DNA from: an uncultured Eggerthella sp.
GTDB lineage: Bacteria; Actinomycetota; Coriobacteriia; Coriobacteriales; Eggerthellaceae
Length of the DNA: 64,000 nucleotides
Assembly (NCBI GenBank): GCA_900553605.1
Contig: USDX01000008.1
Location: 1 to 64,000 of the forward strand
Direction of reading: 5' to 3'
Part shown: piece by piece, positions 59,976 through 64,000 of the stretch
Numbering within the stretch: the stretch's first letter is position 1
How the letters are laid out: each line of letters opens with the position of its first letter
The notes under the pieces: generated by a model
What the model was told of the DNA's origin: nothing
The model's database searches: none
The model's input: the letters and a program-made list of their open reading frames with translations, nothing else
Position numbers and translations under genes: made by a program

Positions 59976-60842
59976 ATGGCAATCGGACCGGCGCGCATGT
60001 CGCTCATGGAGCATTTAGGCGAATTGCGCATGCGTCTTGTACGCGTAATTGTTTGCCTCATTGCGGCAACCTGCGTTTTCTATCTTTCCACGGGTACCGT
60101 AGTTCAATTCTTGCTGGCTCCCGTGGCCGAGTTCATGCCCACCGATGGCAACGGCGACGTGATGCTCAATGTCTTAGGCGCATTCGATGCCTTTTCGGTG
60201 CGCATTACCGTGGCATTGTGGACTGCCGTAGTTGCAACTGCCCCCATCACGCTGTGGCAGATTTTGGCATTTTTCCTGCCAGCGTTGAAGCCGCGTGAGC
60301 GTAAGTGGTTTCTGCCTACGTTTATCGCCGCTCTGGCCCTGTTCATCATCGGCACGGTATTTTGCTACTGCATTATCCTGAACCCCGCCTTCCAATGGCT
60401 TACCGACCAGGCTTCGGGTTTTGCGACTATTCTTCCCGAAGCTGGCCAGTGGGTAGACATCATTATCAAGTTCGAGTTGGGCTTCGGCATTGGCTTTGAG
60501 ATGCCTCTTGTGGTGTTCTACCTAGTAATGTTCGGTGTAGTGCCCTATAAGAAATTGCGCGCAAGTTGGCGCGCTGTGTACATCGGCCTGCTGGTGTTCT
60601 CTGCAGCGGTAACGCCCGATGCGTCTCCTGTAACCATGGGCCTCATGTTCGCCGCGATGGTGGTTCTGTACGAGATCAGTCTACTTGCCGCACGCGTTGG
60701 CCTCAGCCACCGTATCAAACGCAAGGAAGAAGCGGAAAAGGCTGAAGAGCTTGAAGCTCAGGAGGCTCGTGCTGAACTTAAGGATCTAAAGCAGCGCTAT
60801 CGCGAGCATCTGTGGGGCGAAGAAGAAAACGAAGGCAAGTAG
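59976..60842 (+). CDS. tatC: Sec-independent translocase subunit TatC
   Basis: Receptor for twin-arginine signal peptides, six membrane helices, 288 residues. MSLMEHLGELRMRLVR at the N-terminus contains the conserved HLxELRxR motif; FFLPALKPRERKWFLP and FGIGFEMPLVVFYL with the conserved Glu are also present. The charged C-terminal tail (about 245-288) is Glu/Lys-rich. ATG three bases after tatA; hypA starts two bases after its stop. One operon. Confidence 0.95.
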   Translation: MAIGPARMSLMEHLGELRMRLVRVIVCLIAATCVFYLSTGTVVQFLLAPVAEFMPTDGNGDVMLNVLGAFDAFSVRITVALWTAVVATAPITLWQILAFFLPALKPRERKWFLPTFIAALALFIIGTVFCYCIILNPAFQWLTDQASGFATILPEAGQWVDIIIKFELGFGIGFEMPLVVFYLVMFGVVPYKKLRASWRAVYIGLLVFSAAVTPDASPVTMGLMFAAMVVLYEISLLAARVGLSHRIKRKEEAEKAEELEAQEARAELKDLKQRYREHLWGEEENEGK

Positions 60843-60844
60843 CC

Positions 60845-61219
60845 ATGCATGAGCTAGGCATTATGACGGGCGTTATGGAGTCGGTCGAGGAAGCGGCTCG
60901 CAACGCTGGCGCCACCAAGGTTTTGGAAATTGACCTTTCCGTGGGCGTTATGACCGAAGCCGTGGAAGATGCCCTTCGTTTCGCCTTCGAGGCGCTTTCG
61001 GAAGGCACCATGTGCGAAGGCGCCGACTTCAAAATCAATATGATTCAGCCGGTAAGCGTTTGCTTGGAGTGCGGAAACGAATTCGAACACGACCGCTACC
61101 ACGTAACGTGTCCCCAGTGCGAAAGTGGATTCACACAGCTTATTGCTGGCAAAGAAATGCAGATCGACTCAATCGAGGTTGATATACCCGATGAAAATGA
61201 TTCCGTCGAGGAGTCGTAG
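60845..61219 (+). CDS. hypA: Hydrogenase/urease nickel incorporation protein HypA
   Basis: Nickel chaperone for [NiFe]-hydrogenase maturation. 124 residues. It begins MHELGIM, in which the N-terminal Met-His-Glu binds nickel. Two CxxC pairs for zinc lie in CLECG and CPQCES. The start is the ATG at 60845, because the His must be residue 2. The C-terminal tail is acidic. Cotranscribed with tatC and probably hypB. Confidence 0.94.
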   Translation: MHELGIMTGVMESVEEAARNAGATKVLEIDLSVGVMTEAVEDALRFAFEALSEGTMCEGADFKINMIQPVSVCLECGNEFEHDRYHVTCPQCESGFTQLIAGKEMQIDSIEVDIPDENDSVEES

Positions 61220-61307
61220 CTTCAATCAAACGAGCATGAGCAAACTGGCATCGGTGCGATGCTTTACCATTCAGTAGGTAACTCCCCAAAGAACATGGAG
61301 GCAACCA

Positions 61308-61958
61308 ATGCAGATCGATATGAAACAACCCATCCTAGATAAGAACGACAAGCTTGCAAAGAGTAATCGTGAGCTGTTCGCCGAAAAGAAGGTGTTTGTG
61401 CTCGATCTTTTGGCATCGCCTGGCTCCGGTAAAACCTCAACCATCCTTGCCACTATCGAGGCATTGCGCGATGAATTCAACATTGCGGTTATCGAAGGGG
61501 ATATTGCCTCTTCGGTTGATTCCGAGAAGATAAAAGCCCAGGGCATTGCCGCTGTGCAGATCAACACGGGTGGGGCATGCCACCTGGAAAGCGACATGAT
61601 CCGTCGTGCGGTTGACGTACTCGACCTGGACAAACTCGACCTTATCATCATCGAGAACGTGGGCAATTTGGTGTGCCCAACCGATTTTGATTTGGGCGAA
61701 AACATGAAGGCGATGATCCTTTCGGTGCCCGAAGGTGACGACAAGCCGCTGAAGTATCCAGGCGTTTTCCAGGCTGCTTCCGCCATCGTACTGAACAAGG
61801 TCGATACCTTGCCCGTGTTCACGTTCGACAAAGACCTGTTCTATAGCCATATTGCCAATCTGAACCCCCAGGCTCCCATTTTCCCTATTTCCGCTACGAG
61901 CGGCGATGGCGTGGAAGAGTGGGCCAACTGGCTGGCTGAGAAGATCCGCGCTCTGTAA
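61308..61958 (+). CDS. hypB: Hydrogenase nickel incorporation GTPase HypB
   Basis: GTPase that loads nickel into hydrogenase with HypA. 216 residues. The P-loop is LLASPGSGKTSTI, followed by IEGDIASSVDSEKI and NTGGACHLESDMI with the interdomain metal-site Cys/His, ENVGNLVCPTDFDLGE, and LNKVDTLPVF as the G4 NKxD. The N-terminal CxxCGC and His-rich nickel store of E. coli HypB are missing, as in many HypBs. ATG with TGGAGG upstream, 88 bases after hypA. No hydrogenase structural genes are in the window. Confidence 0.94.
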   Translation: MQIDMKQPILDKNDKLAKSNRELFAEKKVFVLDLLASPGSGKTSTILATIEALRDEFNIAVIEGDIASSVDSEKIKAQGIAAVQINTGGACHLESDMIRRAVDVLDLDKLDLIIIENVGNLVCPTDFDLGENMKAMILSVPEGDDKPLKYPGVFQAASAIVLNKVDTLPVFTFDKDLFYSHIANLNPQAPIFPISATSGDGVEEWANWLAEKIRAL

Positions 61959-62014
61959 ACTTTGCATGCTCAGTTTTCTTTTGCTGGGCCTAAGCCGACG
62001 CATCCGAACAGCGC

Positions 62015-62095
62015 AAGCCGCCCTCTATGTTGCATCGAATCGTTTCCTCTTATGCGAGGATGCGATTTGCTGCAACGCGGGGGCGGCTTTTCTTT
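62015..62095 (+). terminator. Long nested hairpin with T tail after hypB
   Basis: Four stems nest in register: AAGCCGCCC/GGGCGGCTT, GTTGCA/TGCAAC, AATCG/CGATT and CCTC/GAGG, ending in a T-rich run. It terminates the tat-hyp transcript or may be a stable small RNA. The rest of the gap to 62261 holds a second perfect hairpin at 62147-62175. Confidence 0.7.
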
Positions 62096-62146
62096 TGCCT
62101 TTTTTAAGAGAGCTGCCAACTGGTTGATGCTTGTAATTGTCTTCTA

Positions 62147-62175
62147 CGCCACCGTCGACGGGGTCGACGGTGGCG
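62147..62175. other. Perfect 13-bp stem hairpin
   Basis: CGCCACCGTCGAC, loop GGG, GTCGACGGTGGCG. Located between the convergent hypB and MFS genes, about 90 bases past the MFS stop. No T run on either side. Confidence 0.6.
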
Positions 62176-62261
62176 CCTGTTCTGATTTGTCCCGTACGAA
62201 ATGAACTGGTCTCGTGCAGTTCGGCATATTCGGTGTTTCGCGGCAAAAAACCGCGTGGATG

Positions 62262-63542
62262 TTACTGATCTTTGGGAATTCGTCCCGCAAAAAACGACAG
62301 TGCGCATTGAGCTGTGGCGAGGGCTGCCATAAATACCAAGGGCGCTTCGAATCCCTGCGTTGTTTCCGTAAGTGCGCCGAACACAAAGGGTCCGCATGCG
62401 GCAAGAAGATAGCCAAGCGATTGAGCAAAACCCGAGAGGGCAACCGTTTCGGCGTGGGTTCTTCCGCGCAGAGAGATAAGGGTGAGCGCCACCACCAGCG
62501 AAGCTCCTTGCCCCACTCCCCCAAAAATGCTCCAGAGAAGGGAAAGGTGCGGGTTCAGGAGCCATCCCAATGCAGCGACTAACAGCGGTGCACTAGCCAG
62601 GAGCCCCGCGCACACCTGATTGCCGCGAAGGTACATGAAACGTGGAATAAGAAGTCCAGACACAATGCCGAGCGCCTGGAATATGAAGAGGTGCACGCCT
62701 GCTTCGCCGGAAGAAAAGCCCGCAGCTCCAGCAATGCTGGGTAGCCAATTGCAGAAGGTGTAGAACGCTGCCGACTGGAGCCCCATAAAGAGCGTAACAA
62801 GCCAGGTCGATGGTCTTTTCAGCAGCGCATGAAGTGGAGATTTTGCCTGCGTGTTTTCACTGACGGGGCGGGGATCCTCTGTGCTTTCGAGCTGTTGTTC
62901 AAGGTGCGTTTCGGCGACGCCGTTTTTCTCGTCAGTCCGAATGCTGTTGGCGTTCTTGGCGGGTTTTGTGCGCAGCAGCCACAGGAATGCCGCAAGCAGC
63001 GCGGGAATTGCCCAGAATGCCAATGCGGGTTGCCAGCCTCCAAGGGCATCGGCGGCCGCTGAGGCGGTTAGACCAGCAAGTGCTGAGCCTGCAGTAACAC
63101 AGGCGGAATAGGCCCCGGTTGCAAATGAGACGTTATCGATAAAGTCTCGCTTTACGATGGCGGGCGCCAGCACGTTGCCTACGGCAATGGACGCGCCAAT
63201 CACCAGGGTGCCCAGCCATACCATGCACTCGTCCGAGAGCGAACGCACTATGCACCCACCGGCAAGAGCGATAAGCGCCCAGAGCAGCACCTTGTTGCTG
63301 TCGAGTTTTGCGGTTAGTGCACCGACGATCATGCTGAACAATGCAAAGGCCAGAAGAGGCAGGGACCCAAGCAGACCCTGTATCGATTCGCCCCAGCCGA
63401 ATGTGGCTCCGATGTTGGAAAGCAAAGGGCCCACTGCAACGATGGCGGGGCGCAGATTCAGCGCAACCAGGAAAATTACGCAGCTTGCTAGCAAAGGTGT
63501 GGCTTTGCGCTGTTCCGACGTTTGGGCTTTTGGTCGCTCCAT
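62262..63542 (-). CDS. MFS transporter, CynX/NimT (cyanate permease-like) family
   Basis: Twelve-helix transporter, 426 residues. Typical N-terminus ALNLRPAIVAVGPLLSNIG, and GNVLAPAIVKRDF in helix 4, as in the CynX/NimT group; GVGQGASLVVALTLISLRG is in the second half. A hydrophilic loop of about 45 residues separates the halves. Some members take up cyanate or nitroimidazoles; the substrate here is unknown. The ribosome binding site of the ATG at 63542 is weak. Divergent from the regulator at the window edge. Confidence 0.87.
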   Translation of the reverse strand: MERPKAQTSEQRKATPLLASCVIFLVALNLRPAIVAVGPLLSNIGATFGWGESIQGLLGSLPLLAFALFSMIVGALTAKLDSNKVLLWALIALAGGCIVRSLSDECMVWLGTLVIGASIAVGNVLAPAIVKRDFIDNVSFATGAYSACVTAGSALAGLTASAAADALGGWQPALAFWAIPALLAAFLWLLRTKPAKNANSIRTDEKNGVAETHLEQQLESTEDPRPVSENTQAKSPLHALLKRPSTWLVTLFMGLQSAAFYTFCNWLPSIAGAAGFSSGEAGVHLFIFQALGIVSGLLIPRFMYLRGNQVCAGLLASAPLLVAALGWLLNPHLSLLWSIFGGVGQGASLVVALTLISLRGRTHAETVALSGFAQSLGYLLAACGPFVFGALTETTQGFEAPLVFMAALATAQCALSFFAGRIPKDQ

Positions 63543-63794
63543 GCTTTGCTTATACGCCTTTCTGGTTTCGCCTCTTTTTCGTTCTGTCTATTATGCGCTG
63601 CCATTTTGCCTTTCCGGCCAAATGGTCGAATTGGGTTTTGATCGTTGCCCCTCTTTTTATCTCTTCTTTTTTCGCAATGGCTCTGACGTGTTGCTCTCGG
63701 CGCCCATTTAGCTGTCTCCCTCGCATTTTTTACACGCCCTATAACGACGGGGCATGCCCCTGTCGCACGTATTCCCGTTGTTATGGAGGCAAGA

Positions 63795-64000
63795 ATGAAA
63801 AATCGGACAGGGAACACCCCTCTTTGCCAAGTCACAGCTTCCGCTTGTCGTGCGGAAGAATGGTTTGTGCTTGCTGTTCAACAGTTGAACAGCTTTTGTA
63901 GAGACGGGGAGGTGAGAGAACCTGAAATGTCAAAAGCAGAATGGAAGATTTCCCAGGTCGAAAAGCTCATTGGGCTATCGAGGCGCGATATCCAGAGAGC
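63795..64000 (+). CDS. MerR family transcriptional regulator (3' end outside the window)
   Basis: An open frame runs off the end of the window. WKISQVEKLIGLSRRDIQRA is the beginning of a MerR helix-turn-helix. Two starts are possible. ATG 63795 has GGAGG five bases upstream but adds 44 residues before the HTH that resemble nothing known. ATG 63927 places the HTH at the usual position and has GGGGAGGTGAG upstream, but at long spacing (14 bases). In the second case a perfect dyad at 63873-63893 lies in the leader. Confidence 0.65.
   Translation, partial: MKNRTGNTPLCQVTASACRAEEWFVLAVQQLNSFCRDGEVREPEMSKAEWKISQVEKLIGLSRRDIQR
63873..63893. promoter_or_regulatory. Perfect 9-bp dyad, possible operator
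   Basis: GCTGTTCAA, spacer CAG, TTGAACAGC. It is located 33 bases upstream of the HTH-proximal start of the MerR gene, a position suited to autoregulation. If the gene starts at 63795 the dyad is inside it. Confidence 0.4.

Overview
The window looks like the chromosome of an anaerobic, moderately high-GC actinomycete of the class Coriobacteriia, most likely Eggerthellales/Eggerthellaceae (Slackia, Cryptobacterium, Denitrobacterium or Adlercreutzia-like). The genus is not settled by what can be read here. The guess rests on the TsaB-RimI-TsaD triple fusion, the surface LRR protein with an LAxTG-type anchor, menaquinone and Tat/hydrogenase maturation genes, a formate-tetrahydrofolate C1 pathway and overall codon use. 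Most genes are core housekeeping genes. No prophage, CRISPR array, rRNA operon or complete insertion sequence was found.

Layout: 1-1434 holds the end of the ATP synthase operon (atpD partial, atpC). A repeat-filled 1.25 kb gap follows. 2767-7139 is dnaE-truA; 7353-11451 a Na+ symporter, ychF and a ferredoxin-type aldo/keto reductase; 11701-15015 larB, a one-domain LarC and a membrane Ser/Thr kinase. 15204-19509 carries a large sortase-anchored surface protein (minus strand) and two small doubtful ORFs. 19545-25781 has a zinc phospholipase-like protein, an MFS exporter, a previously uncalled 59-residue membrane protein, serS, two unknown genes and a divergent D-Ala-D-Ala ligase homologue. 25904-28673 is a YtxH/PRC-barrel/TVP38/TM2 envelope cluster; 28867-33383 a class I aldolase, an A24 peptidase-like protein, tRNA-Leu(CAA), an aminotransferase and a HAD hydrolase. 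33603-42000 includes a TetR regulator and the classical tilS-maf-hpt-ftsH-folPK-birA run. 42016-45589 carries mntP, a MATE pump and bioY. After another repeat-rich 1 kb gap come a two-component system (46636-48459), coaX, the C1 cluster fhs-fchA-folD, the t6A cluster tsaE-tsaB/rimI/tsaD, a flavin reductase, menG, an amidohydrolase-like pseudoenzyme, tatA-tatC-hypA-hypB, an MFS transporter and the start of a MerR regulator.

How genes work together: fhs, fchA and folD form a formate-to-methylene-THF route in which FolD appears to have lost its cyclohydrolase residues and FchA supplies that step. folPK and the C1 cluster serve folate; birA and bioY serve biotin; tsaE plus the triple fusion make t6A; Tat genes followed by hypA/hypB fit export and nickel loading of hydrogenases; LarB/LarC1 is a second nickel-related theme.

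The most unusual material is non-coding. One family (five sites) is a composite palindromic element whose terminator-like core stem shows compensatory base changes. A second dispersed family is shared between the 1.5-2.3 kb and 46-46.6 kb gaps, including a 71-bp inverted copy matching at 61 positions. There are also several tandem arrays and a MITE-like element with perfect 23-bp inverted ends. Among proteins, the amidohydrolase lacking nearly all metal ligands, the altered ligase paired with a CphA-N-like protein, and the FolD/FchA division of labour deserve attention.
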